Origin: Thozetella sp. PMI_491
Taxonomy: Eukaryota; Ascomycota; Sordariomycetes; Chaetosphaeriales; Chaetosphaeriaceae
DNA length: 64,000 nt
Reading direction: 5' to 3'
Assembly: GCA_021432635.1 (NCBI GenBank)
Contig: MU270063.1
Location: 186,001-250,000 of the forward strand
Within the stretch, counting starts at the first letter, position 1, and each line of letters starts with the position of its first letter. The translations under genes were made by a program, and so were the position numbers. Of this stretch, positions 9,564 to 20,424 are shown one piece after another. The notes under the pieces were generated by a model. It did not search any database and was not told the origin of the DNA. It saw nothing but the letters and a program-made list of their open reading frames with translations.

Positions 9564-11361
9564 AGAGGAGTCACCCGGACCCTTGCTATCAAGGTGGCTA
9601 CTAGCTGGGGCAAGCTAGCCTAGGCACAATGTGATGTCAAGAAACTGCAATCCTGATCTAACTCCGCGATAGACGATGCCAGTAATTGGGCCGTTGGAAT
9701 TTAAGGCACTGTTGAAACTGAATAATGTGGAGGCCGTGGCTACCTACAACCCGTGAATCTAAGCATCGCAAGTGGATGCCCCTGGCGCCAACTGCAGCAC
9801 GTGGTCAGTAAGAGATGTTGCTCTTTCTCACGTTGCTCTCTGGGTAACTGTGTTATCTCGCGCTGCCAGGCGTGAACCTTACCCTCTACAGCCAACACAA
9901 CCAACCAGATATACCTCGATTTAGCCGGGCAGCATGAAGGTCGCTGCTAGCAAATCTCGTATTGTAAGAGCATAGGATGACTCTCCCAAGTCCTTGTATT
10001 TCGCGGCTTGAGGCAACGTTTTGCTGGCTCCTTATTCCTCAGGGATAATAACCTCTTATAACAACACCCAGTGCATCACCAGGAAAAATGCATCGTGTAT
10101 GTTTGCAGCTATCTTCACCAGTCCACTCAGATCGCGGATAATAGGGCATCAATTTGCAGGTCTCGGCAAACAGCGCTGGACCTAAGCGCGGGGAACAGTA
10201 GCATCAGTGTCTACTAACCGCTGACACAACGAGCTTTGGAATTGGGATTCTTCTCCGCCAGATGGCCTACTAGGACTAATACGCATGCGTCTTCGGCATG
10301 TTTTGGCCGGGGAAGGCCAGGGAAGGCCAGGGGACACACCCCGTGCATGAAGTATCATTACGATGCCAGGGAGCCTTCGAATATTCGTCTACAACATGCC
10401 TACCCTCATGTCCAGTTAACTTTTCTCGGGTTTGACCGCTCCCGGAGGTGGATGACGCGCCTATATTTGTCAAGGCCGCCGGAGCGACCGCAGCGGCCTA
10501 ACACAGCCTCGAAATATGAAGATCGGCAGCAGTGTGCCGGGAGCTACCGCTTACCCTAATATAAGGTACACGGGTTTTAGCCTAGCATATTAGGGAGTTG
10601 CCTGCCCTTGAAAATAAAAGAAGCTTGGCGTTGACAGGTTTTCTCACGTTAAGATGCAACCAACGGATTCAGGCTAAGCTCGAACAACATAGGCATCACC
10701 CAGGAAACTCGAGAAGAACATGCTGCTGCCAGAACCACAACGACTGAAGTGTACTAGTGGGGAGATAAAGATGATCAAACCTCGAAATCCAAAGCATAGG
10801 GACTAAGGAAGTGACAGTCTTATCTTGATCAGTGATGACTTCCTTAGCCGGGGGGGTGAAGTGATATCCTTGATGCTATTTCTCAACAGCCACTCCCAGT
10901 GATCATCATCGAAGAGCGCCCCGAGAGCGGCCGCTCGGCGTTACTAATTCTAAAAACGTAGCACCTGCGGCTGAGCACGCATAATCACCCAATTTGATTA
11001 AAGATACCACCTATGCCCCGGTGGGCGCCTATCAGAGCGGCAGATATTATAATTAGTCCCTATACCTCGATATTAGGGGCTCATCCTCCCAATAACGGAG
11101 ATGGGCTGACTACTTCGGTCTGAAGACTTCATCGATCGTATAGTTCCTAAACGGGAGAAGAACTTGGGTGAACTCCACAGCGAGCGGGAAGCGCGAAAGC
11201 CTTGGGTTGCAAAGCCACCCCAAGGCTCTAAGGGCCTTTTCGCCGCCGCACCGTCGCCAAGAAAGGAGCAAGGTATAAAGCTGGCTGGTAGTCCACCAGA
11301 CTTCGAGGCCTCCCAGGCCAGCATTGTATCATTAGACTGCCCGGTTTTCATCTCCATCAAC
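9564..11361. other. 1.8-kb intergenic region
   Basis: I see no gene, RNA gene or transposon here. Short direct duplications occur, for example GGAAGGCCAG twice near 10311-10330. The last 100 bases carry the promoter of the cysteine-rich protein gene. Confidence 0.5.
11274..11279 (+). promoter_or_regulatory. TATA-like element
   Basis: TATAAA lies 88 bases before the ATG of the small cysteine-rich secreted protein, at a fitting distance for a fungal core promoter. A CT/CAT-rich leader follows. Confidence 0.5.
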
Positions 11362-11693
11362 ATGTATATCAAGACTCTCTTCCTTGCTGCCACTGCAGCT
11401 CTCCTCGCCGGCCAGGCCATGGGTGCGGTGCTCATTGCCCCTGACCCAGGTACTTCCCATTAGCCTCTCTTGCAATGCCAAGCTAGATGTTCTAACATGA
11501 TCCCCCCCGGCAGTGGCTGCTTGCAACTGCCCCAACAACTGCAAGCACCACCTTGGCTCTAGCTGCAAATTCTACTCGAACGGAAATGTCCTTAGTGGTG
11601 GTAAGTGACATCAGAGAATAGTATCCATGGCAAGGGCTAATGCGCCATGCAGTATGTCAACATGACGGCTCAGGGCTGAAGTGCGCCGTTTGA
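11362..11693 (+). CDS. Small cysteine-rich secreted protein
   Basis: This 71-residue predicted secreted protein is encoded by three exons (11362-11449, 11514-11600, 11653-11693) with GTACTT and GTAAGT donors. The reading frame stays open only after splicing. A clear signal peptide (MYIKTLFLAATAALLAGQA) precedes a ~45-residue mature part with six cysteines: CNC, NNC, SSC, VCQ and KC-A-V at the end. The even number and spacing suggest three disulfides. Size and layout fit fungal effector-like or antimicrobial-type peptides, but I recognise no named family. It stands alone, with 1.8 kb of empty sequence upstream and the regulator at 11857 convergent to it. Confidence 0.78.
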
Positions 11694-11856
11694 TCAGTTA
11701 TCCAAGCATTTGACATCTCGGAGTCTTCATGTACCGGTTTAGATGCATATAATGGCTGGATGGGAGACTAGGACAATACACGCATATTGAATCCGAATTT
11801 AATGGAATACAATCACTCTCTGGTTCTGTGATTTAAACATTGGTATACAATTCCCA

Positions 11857-13503
11857 TTAAAGGGGAGCAAAATCCCGCGAAAAGCCTTCAACAAGTACCA
11901 TCCAGTCCCAGCATCTCTCTGCAGAATCCATGGCGTGCCATATATGATGTACCAGAAACTCCTTCGTCCGCAACGCAGTAGATGTTCCCCGCTCGCGATA
12001 TATTTGATCCAGTAGCCTAACAATGAGTTCTCGGTCGCTTCCACCGCTCATTTCACAGCCTGCTATAAATATTGGCCACAGAAGTAATCTTACTTCAGCG
12101 GAACCCCCACAGCAGTGGGTAAGAACTTCGTACGCCAGGTTCAAGGCTGTCGCATCTGCCTCTGGAGAGACTCCTGCGGGGTAAAGCAGCCTATGGAGAT
12201 ACAATAGTGCCGAAGAACGGAAAGCGTACGCTTGGAGCAGATACTTCCGAACGTTCAGAAAAGACCGTCTGCTTTCTTCCAGGTCCTCGGGGAGAAAGGG
12301 CTGCCACTCGTGGATTTTATTTCGCAGTTCCGTGGCGCGGGCGTGCGCTGTTGCCGCGCAGCGGAAATCTAGCTCGTTGTCCAGTCCGGGCTTGGAATCG
12401 ATAGAAATTTCGGAGCCCTCACGCTGAGGTCTGCATTCCTCGGCAAGCGCGCATAGCTCTTCCAACACAGGCATAAATGGCATAGTCAGGCCCAGAAATC
12501 GATCAACAGAGCTTTGGCAGCCTTGATCGAACCAGGATTTTGTCGGCAATAGATTTCGGCGTCTTTGGGTCAGTGCAAGTATCATGTCCTGCCTGGCGAA
12601 AGCTCGAAGAAAGTATTTGGCAACAGACCCCAGGGTCGGGGACGACTGGAGGGAGCGGGTGACCCATGCTGCTATGCATGCCACTAGGAAGGGGATAGAC
12701 GAGATCTCTGGAGTGACCTGAGTGTCGAGAAGCTACAGGAGCTGCAATATTAGCATCATTTGAGGTTTGCTAGAGCTTATCAGCGACTTGCCTCTAGAGC
12801 GCATAGCCCCAAGGCCAGCAGGAGGATTGGCTCAATTTCGTTTCCAGAGACTTCGGTCGCTCGTAACGTGGCAAGCAGCCGCGACTTTTTGGACAGTGCG
12901 GGTGTCACCGACGCCGGGCTAGTTTGCGACAAGTGCATGTAGCCGATGGCGGATAATACGTCTCCTGTTGTGGCGGGATGTTGCTGGAGGAGAAGCATCA
13001 CGTTCCCGTTGCTTTCGAACACAAACTCTTCGCCTAGCCCAAGTTGGCGAAGATGGCATTGAAAGTAGGTGTTAATGGCGGCTTGGTCGTTCTTGTCGCA
13101 TATCACGTCGGAGAGATCTATACCAGGTCGGTTAGACTGCATGCGCGTGCGTGGCAGGTGGGAGGCGGCATCACAAACATGACGGGTAGAGCATGGTGGC
13201 TGCGGTGACTACGCTCATGTCCGAGGGGCTGCGACCATTGAGCCCGTCCTCGTAGAGCCATTCCCGCGATTCATACTGCAACTCGAGGATTCCCGGGCTC
13301 TTGGGAGTGCCGGCTCCCTCGTCCTTTGGTAATGGGGAGAGGCGGCGGGTTACGGAGGCCGCATTGGTAGTATCACAGCGGGGGCTGTAGCCGGGGCAGT
13401 GTCGATCGCGGCGAGCACAGGTGCCGCAGAACGGGTGCGCTTCGTCGCACTTGATGCGGGCCCTTTTACATTCTCTACAGCCACCTCGAGATCGTTTCGG
13501 CAT
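11857..13503 (-). CDS. Zn2Cys6 transcription factor
   Basis: This 510-residue nuclear regulator has exons 13503-13179, 13123-12792 and 12732-11857. The N-terminus (MPKRSRGGCRECKRARIKCD) begins the cluster, with C-x2-C-x6-C followed by FCGTC and RHC before the PGYSPRC segment. The rest is a helical fungal transcription-factor region with leucine-rich segments. The first intron (13124-13178) has a GTTTGT donor. The second (12733-12791) can keep the frame only with a GC donor (GAG|GCAAGT) and an acceptor at CTCCTGTAG, giving ALE followed by LLDTQVTPEISS; no GT site gives a continuous protein. The TATA-like TTTATA near 13610 could serve its promoter. It lies directly downstream of the amidase on the same strand, so it may control the amidase/permease pair, but this is inference. 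Confidence 0.85.
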
Positions 13504-13930
13504 AGCGGTGTATCGGTGTGTCGGTGTATCGGGCTACTCCGTAGAGTCTAGGCTCCTGGTTGGCAATGTGGGTATGTGAGGGTCGCGACAGCGACGGTGG
13601 GGCATTTATAAGAGCCCAGCCAAACAAATATCCGTTATCGGATTCTTATCGAAACTCCACTTCGACCTGCCCGACCCTTTGCACTAGGCGAGCGGGCTGG
13701 CGGTAGCGTGACTTAGCTTTTACATGGCTCACCAAGCCATTCAGTTGAACAAAGGAAGCATTAACTAACTTATTGCAGTTCCTAACTACTTGGAGGTCAT
13801 CAGGTGACACATCCCACGGCATAACTAGACCAAAACTACTTTATACAAGGTGATAGCAAGACAAGAGTGAGGTGTTCAACTTTGATCGATAGACCACAAG
13901 CTGTGCTAAGCAGCCACAGGACGCCTATGC
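13504..13930. other. Intergenic, regulator promoter / amidase 3' end
   Basis: This 427-base region lies between the amidase stop and the start of the downstream regulator on the same strand. It holds tandem GTGTATCGG(T/G)-like units just upstream of the regulator start (about 13508-13532) and a CATTTATAAGAGCC core-promoter-like sequence near 13605. No gene is seen. Confidence 0.5.
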
Positions 13931-15821
13931 TTAAGCCCGGAGGGCTGCTTCTACGCAGTCCACATCCCTGAGCAGTTGGGCGTCTGTCCACTTCTGTCCT
14001 ACGAGCTGAAGAGCAACAGGGGCGCCTCTGAGCAGCTCCGGATCAACTGGCGCTCGATTAGCCAAGGCCATGCTATCCCATCTCGGATCCTTGCGACTTA
14101 CATAGTGCCTGCAGCTGCTCATCCACTTTCGCATCGAACGAATCAAGCGGGGTAAACTTTTCGAAGGGTCGGTCCTTCTCTGGGTCCACATGGGTGAAAG
14201 GAATGATAGCGGCGGGGTACTACATGATCTCTGTGTCAGTAGGTGTCGCTTCCATGGAAGAAGGGGTGCCACGAGACGACTTACATCCACGCCATTCCAG
14301 CATACGGTGTACATGGTATTGATCCACTCACCAGGCGGAACCGCGCTATGGGGTCCGGCGGGACACAGGACGATATCCACTCCCGCTGCCTGCCAGCTGT
14401 CGAGCATCTTCTTCTGGTATCCCATCTTCTGTGCGTTCAAAGCCCAGAACTCTTCATAACTCTTGCGCTTCCTGAACCAGAGGCCCAGCTTCGCGACAGA
14501 TTCTACCAGCGGCTCTCCCGTCTTCTCCAGCTGCTCGCGCGCATAAGAGAGACCGTCGACGCTAAACAGTTCCTGGGTGATCTTCTTGATCTCGGCGAAA
14601 TCCGGCGGGACAAAATCCTTCACAGTGAAGCCTGCCGCCTCCAGCTTCGCTGCCGCCTCGTCAATGGCTCTCTTGACTGAGGGGTTCGGGGTCAAGGCGC
14701 TTTGGCGAATGACTCCAACAACAGGGCGACGATCCTTCACCGGGACTTCGTAAATGTTCGGAATCATGGAGGGGTCGACTAGCCAGGGCTGAGCACTGCG
14801 CACAACATTGAGCAGCAGACTCATGTCCCGAGCCGAGTGGGCGAGCGGTCCACACACCGCGGGTACGCCCGCGTTCGTTCCTGGCCACGCCGATGGGGCA
14901 TATCCATAGAGTGGCAGCATACCGGACGAGGGCTTGAATCCATAGACACCTTGGGCTGCCGCTGGGATTCTGCAAGGCCTGGAGTTAGCTCATGTGTCGG
15001 CATGCTTAGACTTGTTCCCACTTACCGGATCGAACCACCGATATCCGTACCGACTCCTAGAGCGCTTCCACGGAAGCCAATCACTGACCCCTCACCACCA
15101 CTGCTTCCGCCACATGTGAGGTGGGAAACGATCGAGTTCTTTGTTTGCCCAAACACGTTGTTGTCGGTTTCCGCGCACATCATCGTCTGGGGGTTGTTCG
15201 TCTTTGCGATTATGACGGCGCCGGCCGCTCGCAGTATTTGGATCAGGTAGCTGTCCGCCTTGGAGGGATTGAATGTTCTCGAGACATAGTTTACGCAAGC
15301 ATCGTAGCCCTGGATCTGAAAGCACTCCTGTATTCCGAATGAGCTGTCAGATGCTATGTGCCCATCTGTTGCACTGAAAAATAGCAATTGAATAGGCAAC
15401 ATACCTTCACCGTCATTGGTATGCCATGAAGTGGCCCTTTGGTTTTGCCGGTCTCTTGGTAATACTCGTCTAGCTTCTTGGCCTCCTCGAGGGCAGGTAG
15501 AAACATAATCTCGGTGAGGTAATTGCACAGCTGCTGGCCGATAGCGCAGCGCTTGCAGAAGGCTGTGACCACTTGGAGGGACGAATACGTCCCCTTCGCA
15601 ATCTTCTCCGCCAGCTCCGTCGCATCTTGATTGGTGATCTCGAGCTCCTGTGCCGTCAAGACGCCGCAGCTAGAAGCGTAATCACGCAAGTTAACAACCC
15701 CTTCAGCTCCCTTGAGAATGGCCGGGTCCAATCTCCATTTCTGCGGGATTCGAGCTGCTTGCTCGGCCTTCTTTGCGTCGCGTATCTCTTCCCAGGACAT
15801 GACCGGATCCATGGAGCCCAT
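13931..15821 (-). CDS. Acetamidase-type amidase (amidase signature family)
   Basis: This enzyme hydrolyses amides to acid and ammonia, in the cytosol. The 545-residue protein has exons 15821-15405, 15327-15026, 14969-14285, 14219-14102 and 14046-13931. The amidase-signature Ser-cisSer-Lys triad is visible: Lys in GPLHGIPMTVK, the cis-Ser in CGGSSGGEGS, and the nucleophilic Ser in GTDIGGSIR. The C-terminal GAPVALQLVG motif follows the last exon junction. Length matches fungal acetamidases (about 540-550). The last intron (14047-14101) is placed so that the product reads LQALFDPELLRGAP; an acceptor 5 nt upstream is also in frame. The start could be 15821 or 15809. Upstream, a GTAAGC...CACAG segment with no ATG before it suggests a 5'-UTR intron. 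The gene is divergent from an MFS permease across a GATA-rich promoter. Confidence 0.92.
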
Positions 15822-15834
15822 TTTGGCCACCAAC

Positions 15835-15871
15835 AGCCTGTGGTGTCACTGTGTCGAAGGGTTGCTGGCTT
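15835..15871 (-). other. Probable 5'-UTR intron of the amidase gene
   Basis: On the minus strand a GTAAGC donor (near 15871) and a CAG end (near 15835), with an intervening GTGAC, lie just before the first amidase ATG. The upstream sequence to about 15960 lacks an ATG, so this would be a leader intron. Its length (~37 nt) is below the usual minimum, so the call is weak. Confidence 0.3.
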
Positions 15872-16051
15872 ACGAGCGTAGCAGATAGAAGTGGGAAGAG
15901 CCGGTGCACTTGATCTACGCAGAGACGGAAACAGCAGCGTAATGGGATCAAGGGGAGTGTAGCAGGAAAGGCAATAGAAATGCGTTGAGTCTAGTGCCGA
16001 TGTAGGAAGCGATTTTTATTTTCCCGACGTAATACAATGGGGGAATGATTG

Positions 16052-16472
16052 GATACCCAACCCTTGTGGAACTGCCGACACAGGGAGCTAGATACCCTCA
16101 ACCGGCTTTAACCCTCTTCTTCTGCTCGTGAATGTCAGTTTGAGAGGAGATAGCTTGATAGCTTACCCCGGATGTCTGGGCGGGCCGTGGAGCAGTTCCA
16201 TAGGCTCGGGTCCATGTTGTGACACATAGAGGACAATCGAGGCGAGTTTGGGGAATTAGCGGGGACTAGCCTGTAAACAAGGCCAGGGGCAGTGGGTCGT
16301 GGCCCGCTTTTGCATGTGGGCGATAGCGTAGATAGCGCCCTGATAGCTTAGATAGCGAAAAATGCAATTACAACGGAACTAGCCAGCGGTCAAAGGAGTC
16401 AGGTGTTATAACCTAACAGATTTCCGGGACGCTATCTTACCTATCAACGTCACTCTCTCCCTTTCCAGTATC
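16052..16472. promoter_or_regulatory. GATA-site cluster in divergent promoter
   Basis: Eight GATA (16052, 16091, 16149, 16157, 16322, 16331, 16342, 16351) and three TATC (16433, 16442, 16469) occur within 421 bases between the amidase and the MFS permease. Chance expectation for both orientations is about 3. GATA is the core site of the fungal nitrogen regulator AreA/Nit2 (established knowledge), and closely spaced pairs bind best. Control of both genes by nitrogen source is the inference. Confidence 0.55.
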
Positions 16473-16705
16473 AAAGGAGTGTCTATACAGATCAGGAATG
16501 GTCGAACCTGGGGGTAGGATCGTTCGACTATTCATTGACGCTATTCGGTACTGTTTACATAAATCGATGTTCGTTCCATCCACCTCCTGCAGTACGACGC
16601 AAGACAATCCCTAGATGCAGACCAGAGGTGCGGTTTCAACCTTTTAAACCCCAGCAGCCAGCGTAGAAGCAACCACCGTCTTCCACATCGTACAACAACT
16701 CAGCC

Positions 16706-18541
16706 ATGTCGGAGACACCGCAGCCTATTGCGACGGCGGAAAAGCCTACGCCACTAGACAATCAAGCTGACAGTGGCGTTGTCGAAAAGGGCGATGTGAT
16801 CGGCCTGTACGATGATGTCGGAAGGGAGCTCTACGAGCACGCCCTGGGCTATGACCAAGAGCAGCTGGAACGCGACGCCAAGAAAGTCAAGAGAAAGCTG
16901 GACTTCATTGTCCTGCCAATTGTATGTCCGCACCGGTCATCCGAGCTGGCACGCCACTAACGTCATTCAGATGATGGTTACTTATGCGCTAGGATTTCTG
17001 GACAAGCAGACGTAAGTCTGGGAAAGCATAAGCAAATTGATCTCCCATCCTGACCTCCTTTCACAGGCTGAACTACGCGAACGCCTACACCATGCAGAAA
17101 GACCTCAACCTTCACGGCAGCGACTATTCCTGGATTGCCTCGGCTGTCTCGATCGGATGGCTGATCTCGGCCTACCCGTCGTCGCTGATACTGCAAAAAT
17201 TCTCGATTTCTCGGCTGGTCGGGTGCTTCATTGTGACCTGGGGTGCCTTGTGCATGCTATCCGCCGCCACGACAAACTTCGGTGGCCTCTTCGCGGTCCG
17301 CTTCATCCAAGGTATCGCTGAGGCATTGATCACCCCGGCCTGGATGATGTTGACGGGTATTCTATGGACGGGAGACGAGGTTCCGCTGAGGAGCTCCATG
17401 TGGCTTGGTGTCGATGGAATGGCCAGCATCCTGGGAGGCCTACTTTCATGGGGCTTAGGGCTCACCACTTCTGCTATTCCTAGCTGGAAGCTGGTATTTC
17501 TCGTGAGTATCCCACTCGCAACTACTGCCTACTTAACCAGCTGACCGTTTGTCTAGATCGTGGGCAGCGTCACCATCTTCTGGGCCGGCGTTGTCCTTGT
17601 CTACTTGCCCGACGGTCCTCACAAAGGAAGACTGTTCTCCGAGTACGAACGCGTCGTGTTGGTCTGGCGCATCTCCAAAAATAAGACCGGGGTCAAGAAC
17701 ACCACTTTTAAGTGGGCACAGGTTAAGGAGGCTCTTCTTGACGAAAAGACCTGGCTCCTCCTCCTATCGTCTAGCCTGTATGGCATCCTGAACGGCGGAG
17801 TCGTGAACTTTAAGAGCGCTCTCATGAAAGGCTTTGGGTTTACGGGCACCGAAGCAAATCTGTTGCAGATGCCCAGCGGTGCCTTCCAAATCATTGGGTG
17901 CACCCTATTTGGTCTTTTGGCAAAGCAAAAGAACATGAAAGGCGCCTCGATCATTCGTAAGTGCGGTGTCCTTCTGATTCTGCCCGACCGTGTCGGTTCA
18001 TGCTAACAGAGAGTCCAAGTGGCCTGCGTGCCAGGAATGGCGGGTCTCATCGGAATTCTAACTATCAGCCACGATCCGAAATATAAATACGCACTCGTGA
18101 TCTGCGCTTCCCTACAGAGTCTCATTGCAGCCCCCATTGCCATCAGCTGGGCCCTGCCTGTGGTGAACGTCTCTGGACACACCAAGAGGAGCACCGTCCT
18201 CGGACTAGTGTTTGTGTAAGCTTCGTCAAGCTGGCCGCGCGGTCAATTAGCAGCGTTCTAATGAGCTTAACAGGTTCTTCTCCGCTGGCATGATTGCCGG
18301 TCCCCATCTGTTTATCGAGTCGGAAGCCCTGCGCTACCCTACTGCCATCAAGGGCCTTCTCTCGTGTTATGCGATTAGCATATTCCTGCAGATTGTGTAT
18401 ACTACTATCTGTTTTCTGCAAAACAAGCGCAGAGACAGGAAGTATGGGCAACAGGACGCCAGTATCCAGGAAGAGTCAGCCCGGAGTGGGTTCAACGACC
18501 TCACAGACAAGGAGAACAAATATTTCCGCTACGTGCTCTGA
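16706..18541 (+). CDS. MFS transporter, ACS / allantoate-permease-like
   Basis: This 518-residue membrane transporter is encoded by six exons: 16706-16921, 16971-17011, 17067-17502, 17557-17956, 18020-18215 and 18274-18541. The cytosolic N-terminus (~70 residues) ends in KVKRKLDFIVLP. It is followed by the family's GFLDKQTLNYANAYTMQKDL segment and about 12 hydrophobic helices. The C-terminus LTDKENKYFRYVL is typical of the anion:cation symporter (Dal5-like) family, which imports allantoate, ureidosuccinate, nicotinate, small peptides and similar acids. A 41-nt exon encodes part of TM1. The fifth exon uses an AAG acceptor at 18019, since the nearer CAG would break the frame. Divergent orientation to an amidase and a shared GATA-rich promoter point to uptake of an organic nitrogen source; the substrate is unknown. 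Confidence 0.93.
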
Positions 18542-18773
18542 GCGTTGACACACCCGCATTCAAGAATAGGGGCTATCCTGTCCAACCTATCGGTTTCAAA
18601 TATATATTCTTGATTACTCTGTGCCTTCAACCCAGGTGCTACCTGGTAGCATACGGCATGTCTCAACAGCGGCTCTACTACTTCGTCAAGAGATATCCTA
18701 CGCGCCGCTCCGCGCAAACATCGCTAAATATTAATTGTTAGTATTAGTATATGACTAAAAAGAACGTAGTTGG

Positions 18774-19922
18774 ATGACTCTTTCAACGGTTCTAGCAATG
18801 CGCAGGCTGGAATACGCGGGTGCCCTGAGCCGCTTGCAGGTACCCAGCAATTTAGCAAAGGCCCGCTACACGTACTCGGCCGCAATGAACGGCAATTCTG
18901 AAGGAACGAGCCAGGATGACCTTATCGCAATCCCCATCATCGATATCTCGAGATTTCTAGACGCAAACCCCAATGCTACCTCCGTCATTGTGTCCTCCAT
19001 CTCGTCTATGGCCCAGTCCCTAGGCTTCTTCCAGATCACTGGCCATAGTGTATCCCTAGATCTGATCTCGCGTCTGCTCGATTGCCTCGCCGCCCTATTC
19101 ACTCCCCCGGTCGAGAAGAAAATGACCATCCCCGAAGCAAGTCCGTAGCGCTGCGCTGCTTCGAGGCTGTGCGTGACCAGCAGCTATAAAAGGGCTCATG
19201 ATCAGGATGGAGAAGTCCACAGAGGGCTCACGGTTTCTTCAAGGCCCAAACCAGTGGCCGGCGGAGGCGGATGGAAGGGTTTTCGCGACACTATGATGGA
19301 GTATTTCTGCGAGATGCAGAAGCTCAGCAAGATCGCGTTCAGGATAGTCGCTCTTGATTTGGGCCTCGACGAAACCTACTGCGACGATTTCGTCGGCAGT
19401 GATAACTGCATGGGTCTACGCCGGCCCCCCTTGGCTAGAACCACCTCTTCGCACGGCTAAAGCGCAGCAGCGACCTCGATGTGCCGTGCGCACCGATAGC
19501 CCCCGATGACCAAGGAGATGGCGATTCAATTGTGTGGTATCGGAGCACATGGCGATTTCGGGGCGTTGACTTTACTCCTGCAGGATGGTAGTGAGCCCAG
19601 TTCAGCCCGCAGAGGGTGCATTTGTGGTGAACTATGCTCAGTAGGCACCAACATCCTCCAGATGGTCCTGCACAACACAAGGAAATCTGATATCGGTTGC
19701 CATTCACAACAGTTAACGAATAACTAACATACGTCGACGCCGCAGATGGTAATCTCGCCTATCAATGACGAAAATTGGTATGGCGTTGCCTTTTTCAACG
19801 AGGTTCTTCTTGACCAGATCATCGAGTGCATTCCAACATGCCTTAAAACCAGCGAGAAAGCTTGGCATGACCCAGTCCAAGTCGAAGCACACCTCAAGAG
19901 AGGTTACGGAAATAGCTACTAG
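18774..19922 (+). pseudogene. Decayed 2-oxoglutarate/Fe(II) oxygenase (IPNS-like)
   Basis: These are remains of an isopenicillin-N-synthase-like dioxygenase. The first part is intact and typical: IPIIDISRFLD, then GFFQITGHSV. After about 19140 the reading frame is broken several times. FEAVRDQQL ends at a stop, RFLQGPNQWP runs into a stop, and the helix after it continues in another frame (FRDTMMEYFCEMQKLSKIAF). The iron-site segment reads GIGAHGDFGALTLLLQD, where the usual HTD is HGD. It is followed by GAFVVNYAQ and a TAG stop. The normal C-terminus (AFFNEVLLDQIIECIPTCL ... GYGNSY) is preserved at 19746-19922. Only ~34 nt separate it from the upstream coding remnant, too short for an intron. 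It is best read as a recent pseudogene; base composition is not obviously RIP-like. Confidence 0.8.
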
Positions 19923-20424
19923 TAGTGATTGGAGCTTATGCACACCATCATAATGATTATTCACCGTCACATTGATTCATAGCGGTTACACAGCCTCCTA
20001 TAGGAGAGAGTATAGATAGGCGCCTATCTTGTGTGCGGAAAGGTACCGCCCACACAGCCAATGGGCTGCTGTCGTGTGTTCGAATGCAGCAAACTTTTTC
20101 TGCATGTCAGCCACGACGCCAGGCTCCTTCGCTGAGGCTACTAGGCGGCAAAATGCGCCTAGTTGCCAGCCTACGGGGCGACGGCCGCTGCGGAAGCCGA
20201 TTGGCGGGTTCGTACTCGCTTAAGCTGAGATGCCTAGGTCAGTTAGTCCCAAACGCGTAGTTTGCTGACCAACGGCGGTAGGAATCCAAAACTTCGTTTG
20301 TAATTGGGGTATATTAAGTGGTAGAGAGAAGGGGGCTGCACCGCAGTTCAGCCTTATGAAGCAGCCACAGGGAGCTCTGCCCGTATGTGCACTCTCGTCC
20401 CAACTGAAACTTGATAGCATTGAA
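19923..20424. other. Intergenic region upstream of regulator
   Basis: This 502-base region holds no supported gene. It presumably includes the promoter of the Zn2Cys6 regulator; an in-frame ATG at 20356 could extend that protein by 23 residues. Confidence 0.5.
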
